A stretch of DNA of 60,972 bases, taken from the NCBI GenBank assembly GCA_027451225.1, contig DAIDJU010000078.1, positions 1-60,972 of the forward strand, written 5' to 3'. The notes beneath the pieces were generated by a model. The model saw only the letters and a program-made list of their open reading frames with translations. It was not told the DNA's origin and did no database searches. The DNA is from Acidocella sp. GTDB lineage: Bacteria; Pseudomonadota; Alphaproteobacteria; Acetobacterales; Acetobacteraceae. The position numbers and the translations under genes are program-made. Every line of letters begins with the position of its first letter. The stretch's first letter is position 1. Shown piece after piece: positions 32,721 through 40,950 of this stretch.

Positions 32721-34809
32721 TGGCGGCTCCCGGCTCGGCCGTGGTGATCACCTGCAACGGTGTGGTGTCGGGGATTTCCTCCAGTGCGACCACCGGGATG
32801 ATGCCCGCCACGATGCGCGCCACGGCGCGGCGCATGGTGGCTTGCACCACCAGCACCGGCTTGGCGCCCTTGCCGCGCATGCTCCGCGCCGCCTGCACCG
32901 CCGCATCGCGCAGATGCTGCGCCGTCTCGGCCTCCACCTCCGCGCCGATGCCGCCATCCTTGGCGGTGCGCAGGGATTTGCCGACCAGTTCCTCCAGCTT
33001 GGGCGGCAACACGGCCACACGCAGCGTCGGCTCGGTGCCCAGAAGTTGGCTGACGATGAAGCGCCCCAGCCGCAGGCGGACCGCCGCCAGCAGCTTCTCG
33101 GGGTCTTTCACCCCGCCATCGGCGCATTCAACCAGCGCCTCGGCGATCCGCTCGAAGTCACGCACCGGCACTTCCTCGGCCAGCAGCCCCTGCAATACCT
33201 GGCGCACCAAGCCGATGGAGAGGTTCGTGCGCAGATCCTCGGCCAGACGCGGCGTGGTTTCGGCCAAGCGGGTAAGCAACCCTTCCACCTGCGGGCGGCC
33301 AAGCAGCTCCGCGCCATGGCGTTTAAGGATTTCAGCGAAATGCGTGGCGATGGCGGAAGGAGCGTCCACCACCGTATAGCCCAGCTCCTCGGCGGCCGGG
33401 ATCGCGCCTTGCGGAATCCACACCGCCGCCTGACCAAAGGCCGGGTCCTTCACCGCACGGCCCACGGCCAGCTTCTCGGTCACCATCGGTCCTTCGATGG
33501 CCAGCCATTGGCCGGGCCACGCCTCACCACCGCCAATGGCCGCGCCACGCAGGGTGAAGCGGTAGCCATGAGCGCTCAACTCCGAGGAATCGCGAATATG
33601 CACGGCGGGCACCAGGAAGCCCATGGCCCGGCCGTAACGCTGGCGCACAGCGGTCAGGCGGTTGAGCAGACGCCCCTCGCCCGCCCCGACCAGCGGCGTC
33701 AGCGCGAAGCCGATATTCATGCCCAGCGGATCAACGCCGGAGACATCCACCAGCGAGTCCACCTTGGGCTCGGCGGGCTTGCCATCCGCCGCTGCTGCCT
33801 TGCCGGGCTCGGTGGCGGCAGACTCCTGAGCGGGGCGGGAGAGACGCCATGCCGCCGTGCCAAGCGCCGTGGCCAGCAGCAGGAAGGGGATATGCGCCAT
33901 CTCGGGAATCAGCCCGATGGCCCCGGTCAGCCCGGCGGCAATGGCCAGCGCCTGCGGATATTTGGAGAGCTGGGATTTGATCTGCCCCCCAATATCCTCG
34001 CCCGTAGCCACGCGCGTGACGACCAAGCCCGCGGCGACGGAGATGGTGAGAGAGGGGATCTGCGCGGCCAAGCCGTCGCCCACCGTGAGCAGCGTGTAGG
34101 TACGCGCGGCATCCGCCAGCGGCAGGCCGTATTGCAGCATGCCGATGATGAGCCCGCCCAGCATGTTGACGACGAGAATGATCATCGCCGCCACCACGTC
34201 GCCACGCACGAACTTGCTTGCGCCATCCATGGCGCCGAAGAAATCCGCCTCGCGCCGTAGCATCTCGCGCCGCCGCTCCGCCGCCTGAGGGGAGAGGATG
34301 CCGGCATTGATCTCGGCGTCGATGGCCATCTGCCGGCCCGGCAGAGAGTCCAACATGAAGCGCGCGGACACTTCAGCCACGCGGGATGCGCCTTTCGTCA
34401 CCACCACAAAGTTAATGATGATGAGGATGAGGAAAATGATGCCGCCAACGACGTAATTACCACCGACCGCGAACTGGCCAAAGGATTCGATAACCTTGCC
34501 CGCCGCGCCCGGCCCGGCATAGCCGTTCAGCAGAATGGCGCGCGCAGTGGCGACGTTGAGGGCCAGACGCATGAGCGTGGTGGCCAGCAGCACGGAGGGG
34601 AAAGAGGAAAACTCGGCCGGCGAAGGGATGTAGAGCGACGCACCAAGAATCACGAGCCCGGCGGAGATGTTCAGCGCGAACAGAAAAGAGATGCAGGCGG
34701 GCGGCAGCGGCACCACGAGCATCACCAGCACCAGCAGAATGACAATGGGGCCAGAGAGCTGCGTGAGGTTCAGCGCGGTGCCGCGCGGCAGGGCGGCGGC
34801 TTCAGCCAT
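32713..34809 (-). CDS. flhA: Flagellar export gate protein FlhA
   Basis: The 698-residue product begins with eight transmembrane helices (PIVILLVLVMLVVPLPPACI onwards). The FHIPEP signature region is NYVVGGIIFLILIIINFVVV, TKGASRVAEVSARFMLDSLP and GRQMAIDAEINAGI. A large cytoplasmic domain (from about residue 360) forms the nonameric ring that receives chaperone-bound substrates. It overlaps fliQ(1) upstream and fliA downstream by 8 bp each. Confidence 0.94.
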   Translation of the reverse strand: MAEAAALPRGTALNLTQLSGPIVILLVLVMLVVPLPPACISFLFALNISAGLVILGASLYIPSPAEFSSFPSVLLATTLMRLALNVATARAILLNGYAGPGAAGKVIESFGQFAVGGNYVVGGIIFLILIIINFVVVTKGASRVAEVSARFMLDSLPGRQMAIDAEINAGILSPQAAERRREMLRREADFFGAMDGASKFVRGDVVAAMIILVVNMLGGLIIGMLQYGLPLADAARTYTLLTVGDGLAAQIPSLTISVAAGLVVTRVATGEDIGGQIKSQLSKYPQALAIAAGLTGAIGLIPEMAHIPFLLLATALGTAAWRLSRPAQESAATEPGKAAAADGKPAEPKVDSLVDVSGVDPLGMNIGFALTPLVGAGEGRLLNRLTAVRQRYGRAMGFLVPAVHIRDSSELSAHGYRFTLRGAAIGGGEAWPGQWLAIEGPMVTEKLAVGRAVKDPAFGQAAVWIPQGAIPAAEELGYTVVDAPSAIATHFAEILKRHGAELLGRPQVEGLLTRLAETTPRLAEDLRTNLSIGLVRQVLQGLLAEEVPVRDFERIAEALVECADGGVKDPEKLLAAVRLRLGRFIVSQLLGTEPTLRVAVLPPKLEELVGKSLRTAKDGGIGAEVEAETAQHLRDAAVQAARSMRGKGAKPVLVVQATMRRAVARIVAGIIPVVALEEIPDTTPLQVITTAEPGAANA

Positions 34810-35065
34810 GGATCAATCCCGGAATGGCGAGGAACAGGCGCGTGGCGTAGCTTTCCACCCCGCCCAGCATCAGCCGCCCGGCGGCGGTGCTCAGCGCCGC
34901 CATCCCAGCCAGCTTCAGCACGAAGGGGATGGACGCCTCCTTCACCTGCGTGGCGGTTTGCAGCACGCCAACGGCCAGGCCGATGATGAGCATGAGCAGC
35001 ATGATCGGGGCGGCAAGCTCGGCAAACGCCACCCAGGCGCCCACGCTCACCCCGCCCGCACTCAT
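34802..35065 (-). CDS. fliQ: Flagellar export gate protein FliQ, copy 1
   Basis: This 87-residue protein has two membrane helices and the FliQ core AAPIMLLMLIIGLAVGVLQT with ATQVKEASIPFVLKL, matching the LQ-A-TQ-E pattern of Escherichia coli FliQ. FliQ wraps the FliP-FliR helical core of the export gate. A second, clearly different FliQ is encoded at 52090 between fliP and fliR. This copy is coupled to the fliM/N fusion (ATGA) and to flhA (ATGGCTGA). Confidence 0.85.
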   Translation of the reverse strand: MSAGGVSVGAWVAFAELAAPIMLLMLIIGLAVGVLQTATQVKEASIPFVLKLAGMAALSTAAGRLMLGGVESYATRLFLAIPGLIHG

Positions 35066-35430
35066 GCGGCGCCTCCGGCGTCTTGGTCGGTGTCTTCCAC
35101 CAATGCGGTCACGCGTACGCCGTAACAGTCATTGGCGACGGCCACCACTTCGCCGTAAGCCATCTTCTGGCCGTTGGCGTAGATGGTCAGCGGCTCGCCC
35201 ACCGTTTGGTCCAGCGCGATGATCTGCCCATGGCGCAGGGCGCGCAGGTCCTTCACGGTGATCTGCGTGCGCCCCAACTCCACCGCGAGCGCGACCTGCA
35301 CCTTGTCCAGCACATTACGGGCGGTGAGTACCGGCACGCCGCGCGGCTGCCCCTGGATGCGCTCCAGCTCTATACGCTCCGGCTCCGCGAGCCGGTCTGC
35401 CGCGCCCAAGCGGGTTTTCTGTTCAGACAT
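35062..35430 (-). other. fliN: Possible separate FliN made by internal initiation
   Basis: Met299 of the FliM-FliN fusion (ATG at 35430) is preceded by AAGGAG at 35444-35439 with an 8-nt spacing, as good as any ribosome-binding site in the window. The resulting 122-residue protein (start MSEQKTRLGAADR) would be a normal-length FliN with a single SPOA domain. Internal starts that release a C-terminal SPOA protein are established for type III secretion SctQ proteins. Here it is inference. Confidence 0.55.
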
Positions 35431-36324
35431 GTTTACGTCTCCTTCTTCCTCGAACGTCCGCACGCGGCAGCAGATATGCCCACTGTCCTGGCCGTAATCG
35501 GCCCAGAACAAATCCACATCGCCAGAAACGGCCACAGCCTCCGACCACAGCGATAAAGGCAGAATGCTGCCCACCGTCACACGCTCGAACACCGCCAGCG
35601 GCACCACGGCGCGCGCCACCTCGAAGCGCAGATCAACCTGCGTACTTTCGGTCAGGGATTCGATGGCGTTGATCCAGCCTGTATCCTCACCCCGCCCGCC
35701 AAGCAGCCCCGATTGCGAGGCGACCTTCACCTCCAGCGGCTCGAACCCCGAATACGGCGCGATGAGCTTGATGGTGCCGGAACCAAGCGCGGTCTCGAAA
35801 ATACCTGTGACGGCAATCATCCAGTCCTGGCCATCGGCGATGGCGAGCATGCCGGTGGCGTTCTCATACGCGATGGGCGCAAGATCGAGCTGCGCCAGCG
35901 GGTTTAGCGTCTCGGCAATGGTGGAGAGCGAGAGATCGATCATCTGCTTGCCGATGCGCGTCTCCAGCATCGACAGCTCATAACGCTCGAAGGGTTGCGC
36001 CGCGGTGGCGCCGCACAGCGCATCCACCACCGCGCCGATGAGATCGCCATCGATCGCCAAAAGCATGCGCCCGCGCAGCGGCGCGAGTTCAGACACGCCG
36101 GCCAGCATCACCTCGGGCAGCGAGGACATCGCCGCCTCGTGGCTGATGACGTTGTTGATGCAGGAGAGAAGCTGCACCGAATGGCGCATGCGCTGGAAAA
36201 GCGCAAAAGCGATCTGCCGCATGAAACGGTCCGACAGATTCTCCATGAGCACCGACCGCAACTGCGGGGCGCGCATGGGATCGAGCAGATCAATAACCTC
36301 CGCGTCCATCGGGTCCTCAAGCAT
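35062..36324 (-). CDS. fliM: FliM-FliN fusion, flagellar switch/C-ring protein
   Basis: The 420-residue product contains a FliM core (about 20-205: LRSVLMENLSDRFMRQIAFA, ELAPLRGRMLLAIDGDLIGA, YELSMLETRIGKQMIDLSLS, IKLIAPYSGFEPLEV). A FliM-type SPOA domain follows (about 228-292: LRFEVARAVVPLAVFERVTV). From residue 299 there is a complete FliN: ARNVLDKVQVALAVELGRTQ, ITVKDLRALRHGQIIALDQT, GEPLTIYANGQKMAYGEVVA. The N-terminus is short, with AEVIDLL where the CheY-binding EIDALL peptide of FliM is normally found. No other fliN is in the window. It overlaps fliK by 8 bp. Confidence 0.88.
   Translation of the reverse strand: MLEDPMDAEVIDLLDPMRAPQLRSVLMENLSDRFMRQIAFALFQRMRHSVQLLSCINNVISHEAAMSSLPEVMLAGVSELAPLRGRMLLAIDGDLIGAVVDALCGATAAQPFERYELSMLETRIGKQMIDLSLSTIAETLNPLAQLDLAPIAYENATGMLAIADGQDWMIAVTGIFETALGSGTIKLIAPYSGFEPLEVKVASQSGLLGGRGEDTGWINAIESLTESTQVDLRFEVARAVVPLAVFERVTVGSILPLSLWSEAVAVSGDVDLFWADYGQDSGHICCRVRTFEEEGDVNMSEQKTRLGAADRLAEPERIELERIQGQPRGVPVLTARNVLDKVQVALAVELGRTQITVKDLRALRHGQIIALDQTVGEPLTIYANGQKMAYGEVVAVANDCYGVRVTALVEDTDQDAGGAA
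35431..35444 (-). promoter_or_regulatory. Internal ribosome-binding site within fliM/N
   Basis: Minus-strand AAGGAGACGTAAAC ends directly at the in-frame ATG of Met299. The AAGGAG core and 8-nt spacer are optimal for initiation. Confidence 0.6.
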
Positions 36325-37693
36325 AAGCGCTCACCCCGCTATTATCCTGGCGGGAGGTTTCCGATGTGTTTCGCTGTGGCGTGCTCGTGCCGCCGCCACG
36401 CCAATTCTGGGCATTCTGCCCGCCTTGCCCGGCGCTCTGGCCAAACTGCCCGCCTACCTGCGCCTGACCCAGCGTAAGGCCGGACTGCGCCATCGTCTGG
36501 GACAAGCCATTCAGCCCGGATTGCAGCGCCTGCGCCCCCGCCGATGTATCCGGCACAAACAGCACGTTCACCTGCCCTTGCTGGCCAAGCCCTACATGCA
36601 CCGAGAGATTGCCCAAGCCCGGCGGATCAAGCCGTAGCACCGCGCCGCTCTGCCCGGCCTGATGCATGGCGGTGACGGTGGCGGCCAGAGCCGAGGCCGA
36701 ACTCGCGGTCACGCTTCCGCTATCCGCCGTGCTGGACGTTGCCGCCACGGTGCTGGCGGCGGTTGACGCCGTGGCCGCTGCGGCGCTTGCCGGTGTCGCG
36801 ACGCTCATCTGTGCAACGGCGTTTATTGACGAAGCATCCTTATGTTGCGGCACCAGCACTGCCTTGCTGCCGGTGTTAGCATCCGCCGCCACAGCTTGCT
36901 GCGCCGCGCTGCGTGCCAACAAGCTAGCCGCCGTGCTGACGGTCGTGGTTTTGGCCGCTGACGTCACCGAGGCCGTGGTCGAGGCCGAGTCCTGGGTGCT
37001 CTGGTTGACATCGGCCGCCGCAACCACATTAGCAGCCTGAGCCTGGGGCGGTTGAACGGTCACGCTCGTCACCTGCGCCGTTACAGCCGTTGCCGTTGGC
37101 GTAACTTGTGTGCTTGCCGATGCAGCCGGCGTTGCGCTTGCTGCAATTTTGGTATCGGCGGTGGATGCCCCGGCAACATTGCCCGTGGCCACGCTGGCGG
37201 GCGTTGCGACCGGAACCGTGGTGGTAAGCTGCTCTTTAACCGCTTGCCCCACCTGAACCTTGCTTGGCTCCACGGTTGTTTTTGCCGCAGGCTGCGCAGT
37301 TTGTTCCGGCGTGGTGCTATTGTTCAACAGCATCGCCGCGAACGGGTTCACCGTCTGCTGGCTGGTGCCGGTGCTCCCCGTCTTGGCCGTATCCGCAAGT
37401 TGCAACCCCACGGCCGAAGCCTCCCGTTTTTCAGACTTCTTCTCCGCAGGTGCCGCAGCCGTGGCGTCAGATGCCGTTCTGCTCTGACTGCTGGTCTCGG
37501 AGGTGCCATCTGCCGTTTTGGTATCGGCCGCGGCGTTATTCGCACCCGTGCTGGCCGGTGCGCTGGCTTGCTGCTGGGGGGCAGCGTTGGCTGCGGCCAA
37601 AGCGTCTGACCATGTCGCCGTATCCGGCTGCGTGGCGCTATCGGTCTGGGGCGCGGTAGCTTGCGTAACAGAGGTGATTGCGGGAAGAGCCAT
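36317..37693 (-). CDS. fliK: Flagellar hook-length control protein FliK
   Basis: This 458-residue protein is Ala/Thr/Ser/Gln-rich with low complexity through about residue 340, as expected for the secreted ruler part. The C-terminal domain contains AVLRLDPPGLGNLSVHVGLG, the conserved L-x-P-x-x-L-G-x-v-x-v motif of FliK, then a Gln/Gly-rich tail. FliK measures the hook and switches FlhB specificity. It overlaps fliG by one base and the fliM/N gene by 8 bp (ATGCTTGA). Confidence 0.85.
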   Translation of the reverse strand: MALPAITSVTQATAPQTDSATQPDTATWSDALAAANAAPQQQASAPASTGANNAAADTKTADGTSETSSQSRTASDATAAAPAEKKSEKREASAVGLQLADTAKTGSTGTSQQTVNPFAAMLLNNSTTPEQTAQPAAKTTVEPSKVQVGQAVKEQLTTTVPVATPASVATGNVAGASTADTKIAASATPAASASTQVTPTATAVTAQVTSVTVQPPQAQAANVVAAADVNQSTQDSASTTASVTSAAKTTTVSTAASLLARSAAQQAVAADANTGSKAVLVPQHKDASSINAVAQMSVATPASAAAATASTAASTVAATSSTADSGSVTASSASALAATVTAMHQAGQSGAVLRLDPPGLGNLSVHVGLGQQGQVNVLFVPDTSAGAQALQSGLNGLSQTMAQSGLTLGQAQVGGQFGQSAGQGGQNAQNWRGGGTSTPQRNTSETSRQDNSGVSAYA

Positions 37694-38724
37694 CAGACCA
37701 TCTCCTCTGTTGCGCTGATTGTAATTCGTCCTTCGCCGGCAAGCTTGAGTGCCGCATCGACGATGTCGCTCTGCGCCGCCAATGCGTCGGCACGGCGGAT
37801 GGGCGGGCCGGAACGCAGCTCCTCCTTGAGAATTTCCACCTGCCGGGCCGAAAGGTTCTGGAAGAACCTGTTTCGCAACGTTTCGTCCACCAGGCGCAGC
37901 GCCGGGGCCAGCTTTTCGCCAGGAACCTCGCGCAGCAGAATTTGCAGCGAACGGTCGGTAAGCTTGCCAAGATCGATAAAGGTAAAAAGATTCTCGCGGA
38001 TTTTTTCCGCCGTCTTGGCATCCCGCGTGTCGATTGCGCTCAGCACCATGTCCGACATGCCTGTTTGGAAATGATTTAGAATATCAGCCGTCTGTTTCGC
38101 ACCACCAAGATTGGTGACACGCCGCGATGTCGTACCGGTTGCGCTGGTCATTTCCTCCAGCATGTCACGCAGTTCCGCCACCACATTCGGCGAGACAACG
38201 TCAAGCGTGGAGAAGCGGTACAGAGATTCGATCGCCAATGGCTCCGGCAGAAAGGTGAGCATGTTTGCTCCCAGTTCGTGGGGGATATGCGCCAAAAGCA
38301 ATGCGATGGTCTGCGGCCGTTCGTTAGCCATCTGCATGGCGAGCGTGCGGGCATCGGTGTTAGGAGGCAACTGGAAGGCCGAACGGCGCTCCACGCGGGT
38401 TAACCGGTCTATGATTTCCTTTGCCTGAGCTTCACCTAAAGCGGAAACCAGCACACGGTTAAGAAATTTGATGCTGTCGCCACCAACACCGGTCAATCCT
38501 AGATCGCTGGCAAAAGACAGCATGACGTCCTCGCGCAGCTGTGGCGGTACCATTTTCAGCGCCGTCATCGCCGCTGAAATGCGATTAACGCTAGCTTCGT
38601 CCATCTCGCGCAGTACGGCGGCAGCAGTTTCTTCGCCCAGTTCACGCAGCACCATCGCCGCGCGCTCCGGCCCACTCAGTTGCGCCGTGCCAGGTGCTGG
38701 AAGTTGTTTCTGCACTTCACTCAT
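37693..38724 (-). CDS. fliG: Flagellar motor switch protein FliG
   Basis: The 343-residue product has LSGPERAAMVLRELGEETAA at the N-terminal FliF-binding domain. In the middle domain are NERPQTIALLLAHIPHELGA and EPLAIESLYRFSTLDVVSPN. The C-terminal torque domain has IRENLFTFIDLGKLTDRSLQ, ILLREVPGEKLAPALRLVDE and LSARQVEILKEELRSGPPIR, with charged residues that meet MotA. It overlaps fliF by 8 bp. Confidence 0.93.
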   Translation of the reverse strand: MSEVQKQLPAPGTAQLSGPERAAMVLRELGEETAAAVLREMDEASVNRISAAMTALKMVPPQLREDVMLSFASDLGLTGVGGDSIKFLNRVLVSALGEAQAKEIIDRLTRVERRSAFQLPPNTDARTLAMQMANERPQTIALLLAHIPHELGANMLTFLPEPLAIESLYRFSTLDVVSPNVVAELRDMLEEMTSATGTTSRRVTNLGGAKQTADILNHFQTGMSDMVLSAIDTRDAKTAEKIRENLFTFIDLGKLTDRSLQILLREVPGEKLAPALRLVDETLRNRFFQNLSARQVEILKEELRSGPPIRRADALAAQSDIVDAALKLAGEGRITISATEEMV

Positions 38725-40267
38725 TTTCTTCGACCCAGCTTTGAAGCAAACGGGCTACGCCAGGAATATTCTCCGCTGCTTGATCACGGAGCTCGGAGAA
38801 ATCCCGAGGCGGCAGCACCACCGGTATCGGGCGCGGAGGGGGAGGCGGCAGCAGCGCCTGAATATTTATGTTCGCCAAGCGCCTGCCCACAGGTAAAGCC
38901 AAGCCAAAAAGCAACGCAGCAGCAGCCATCACCTCCAGCAATGCGTGAGCCAGCGGATTAGCCTGCGCGACCAATGGAGCAGCGGCAATGCCTGTCGCTG
39001 GCTTCTGGAAAGAGGCTTCCAGCACATTCACAGTCACGTTCGGATAGGCAAATGCACCGGCGATCGCGGCCTTCACCTGATCGACTGTTATAACACTCCC
39101 TAACGCCGCCTTATTCACCACCACCGAGACGGCGATAGACTTCACAGACCAATCTGGATTTGTGATGTCGTTTTCACTCTGATCGGTGACGTAACTCTGG
39201 TCGAGGTTGGAGTTGCTCTGCGAAGGCTGCTGTGGTGCTGACGGTGCAGCACCACCAGTGCTAGCGCTTGTATTCGAACTTGCCCCGGAACCTGCGGCAG
39301 GCTGTGCGGACGCTGCATTGGCTGATGCCGTGGTGGGAGATGGCGGCTCATTCGACAATGCACCAGGAATCCCAATCGCAGCATTACGGCTACCATATTG
39401 CGTGGATTGCGAGCTTGTCTGGTGATCAATAAGATGCCCAGGGCCATAGGCGATCTGATGGATATGCTCTTGGGTAAAATCCAAGTCCGCAGACACATTC
39501 GCCTGAAAGTTTCCCGCTCCTACAAGAGGTATCAACAAGCCTGCAACTCGGGCGGTGGCTTGTGCTTCCACCTGCGCCTGGGTAGAAAGCTGTTGGCCTG
39601 TGGCCATGGCGCCATTCACAGGAAACACGGTAACGCCGGAAGTTGTTTCTACCGTTACGCTATTGGCAACCAGTCCCGGCACAGCACCAGCCACGAGATT
39701 AGCGATAGCCTCTCCCTGAGCCTGTGCCGCCGCGGCATCAGCATCGATCACTACAGAACCCGTGGGTTTAGGCTGATCCGCAAGGAACGGCGTATCCGGC
39801 GGCATGGCAAGAAATACCTGGGCGCTACGAATACCGCTCATGCTTTGTATAGATTGCTGCAACGACAACTGTAACGCCTGCACAGCCATTGTTGACTGCG
39901 CGAGGTCCGATGCCGTCATCGGCGCATTCTCAAGCTGTGACCAGGCAGTTTGCACATCCGAACCTGGAACTTGCGCCTGGCCCAGTTGCAGCCGCGCCTG
40001 CGCCAGCTGCGGAGAAGGCACCAAAATGATATTGCCCGCCGCCTGAAGCTGATACGGTATACCAAGCTTTTGCAACTGCGCGATAACCTTGCCGCCATCA
40101 GCGGGGGAAAGCCCCTCGCTCAGCACGGCATAAGGCGGGCCTGACATTTCCAGCCACAACACCGCCCCGAACGAGACCAGGATAACCCCCGCCGCCGCCC
40201 AAATAATCTTGGGCAGCTTTGCCGCCCACTCCCGCAGCCGGGCCAGATGTTGTCGCCAGTCTTGCAT
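38717..40267 (-). CDS. fliF: Flagellar MS-ring protein FliF
   Basis: The 516-residue product has a TM near the N-terminus (KIIWAAAGVILVSFGAVLWL), then PYAVLSEGLSPADGGKVIAQ and LQKLGIPYQLQAAGNIILVP, the ring-building motifs. EDQSNVLR-like central parts follow (TARVAGLLIPLVGAGNFQAN, VSADLDFTQEHIHQIAYGPG). A Ser/Ala-rich insert precedes a second TM (LLEVMAAAALLFGLALPVGR) and a FliG-binding tail (ENIPGVARLLQSWVEENE). It is two bases from fliE. Confidence 0.92.
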   Translation of the reverse strand: MQDWRQHLARLREWAAKLPKIIWAAAGVILVSFGAVLWLEMSGPPYAVLSEGLSPADGGKVIAQLQKLGIPYQLQAAGNIILVPSPQLAQARLQLGQAQVPGSDVQTAWSQLENAPMTASDLAQSTMAVQALQLSLQQSIQSMSGIRSAQVFLAMPPDTPFLADQPKPTGSVVIDADAAAAQAQGEAIANLVAGAVPGLVANSVTVETTSGVTVFPVNGAMATGQQLSTQAQVEAQATARVAGLLIPLVGAGNFQANVSADLDFTQEHIHQIAYGPGHLIDHQTSSQSTQYGSRNAAIGIPGALSNEPPSPTTASANAASAQPAAGSGASSNTSASTGGAAPSAPQQPSQSNSNLDQSYVTDQSENDITNPDWSVKSIAVSVVVNKAALGSVITVDQVKAAIAGAFAYPNVTVNVLEASFQKPATGIAAAPLVAQANPLAHALLEVMAAAALLFGLALPVGRRLANINIQALLPPPPPRPIPVVLPPRDFSELRDQAAENIPGVARLLQSWVEENE

Positions 40268-40268
40268 C

Positions 40269-40568
40269 TTAGAACTGCATATTCATGATCGACTGATACG
40301 CCGAGACAACCTCGTTGCGCACAGCCACGGTTGCGTTCCACGCCACTTCCGCCCGATCACTTGCCACCAGAGCCTTGCCCAGTGTGGCGCCAGGTACACC
40401 GGCAGCATACCCAGCTTCGGCGGATGTTGCACCGCTCTGTGCGGCACTGACGTTCTGCAAGGCCGTATTTACCAAATCAAGAAAATCGCCTTTCGGCGCG
40501 CTTCCTCCGGAAATACCTCCGGCTCCGGCAATTGCACCAGCAGCCTGCACCGCCATATTTGTTAACAC
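40269..40568 (-). CDS. fliE: Flagellar hook-basal body protein FliE
   Basis: This 99-residue protein has FLDLVNTALQNVSAAQSGAT and LVASDRAEVAWNATVAVRNE followed by VVSAYQSIMNMQF, the FliE C-terminal signature (V-R-N-x-x-v-x-A-Y-x-x-I-M-x-M-x-x). FliE connects the MS ring to the rod. GTG at 40568 has GGAGG seven bases upstream. It is the first gene of the leftward arm. Confidence 0.9.
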   Translation of the reverse strand: MLTNMAVQAAGAIAGAGGISGGSAPKGDFLDLVNTALQNVSAAQSGATSAEAGYAAGVPGATLGKALVASDRAEVAWNATVAVRNEVVSAYQSIMNMQF

Positions 40569-40950
40569 GACAATACCTCCATTAACACAGTGCTGCGGCT
40601 CTCATACTTTATGCCTTCATCTATACTCATCTTTATTTGCCATTCATCCGTTAATGAAACTTTACTGCTGTTTACCAAACCAGCCGCAACATCTCCGCCT
40701 AGAGGCAAAAATGCAGAAAATTTTATGACCAGAGGAAAACTTCTGATGTGAGTTACGAATACCGTCGTAATTTCTAATGAATTCTTAAAAACGGGCGGAT
40801 GATGCGGAAATGTTAATATGCCAAATGAAATCGCATGTGCGAATAGGTTTTAAGAATTCTATCCATCTTGTCATTTTAACCATATTTCAACATTTCTATG
40901 ACACCATGGGTGCGAGCCGTATAAAGACTAGCGGAATGGAGCCTATATAG
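40569..40950. promoter_or_regulatory. AT-rich divergent promoter region between fliE and the CheY gene
   Basis: This gap has clearly lower GC than its surroundings and must contain the promoters of the long leftward arm and of the CheY-like gene. It holds a perfect 12-bp inverted repeat at 40779-40790/40848-40859 and a TATAAA at 40920-40925 before the CheY gene. I found no good sigma-54 site. A TAAAGTTT on the minus strand is too far from any -10-like box. Confidence 0.6.
40779..40859. repeat. Perfect 12-bp inverted repeat, possible operator
   Basis: GAATTCTTAAAA (40779-40790) and its exact complement TTTTAAGAATTC (40848-40859) are separated by 57 bp in the divergent fliE/CheY control region. 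Two such half-sites about five to seven helical turns apart could bind a looping regulator. Confidence 0.6.

Noticed and set aside
35062-36324. FliM-FliN fusion as a simple missed gene boundary
   Set aside because: The frame is continuous with no stop between the domains. The internal start may add a second product but does not remove the fusion.
36317-37693. Low-complexity FliK middle as a tandem-repeat locus
   Set aside because: The Ala/Thr/Ser/Gln-rich codons are repetitive in composition but I find no regular repeat unit; this is usual for FliK.
40640-40670. TAAAGTTT on the minus strand upstream of fliE as a sigma-28 promoter
   Set aside because: The -35-like box is perfect, but the nearest -10-like sequence (GCAAATAA) is about 20 rather than 15 bases from TAAA, so spacing is wrong.
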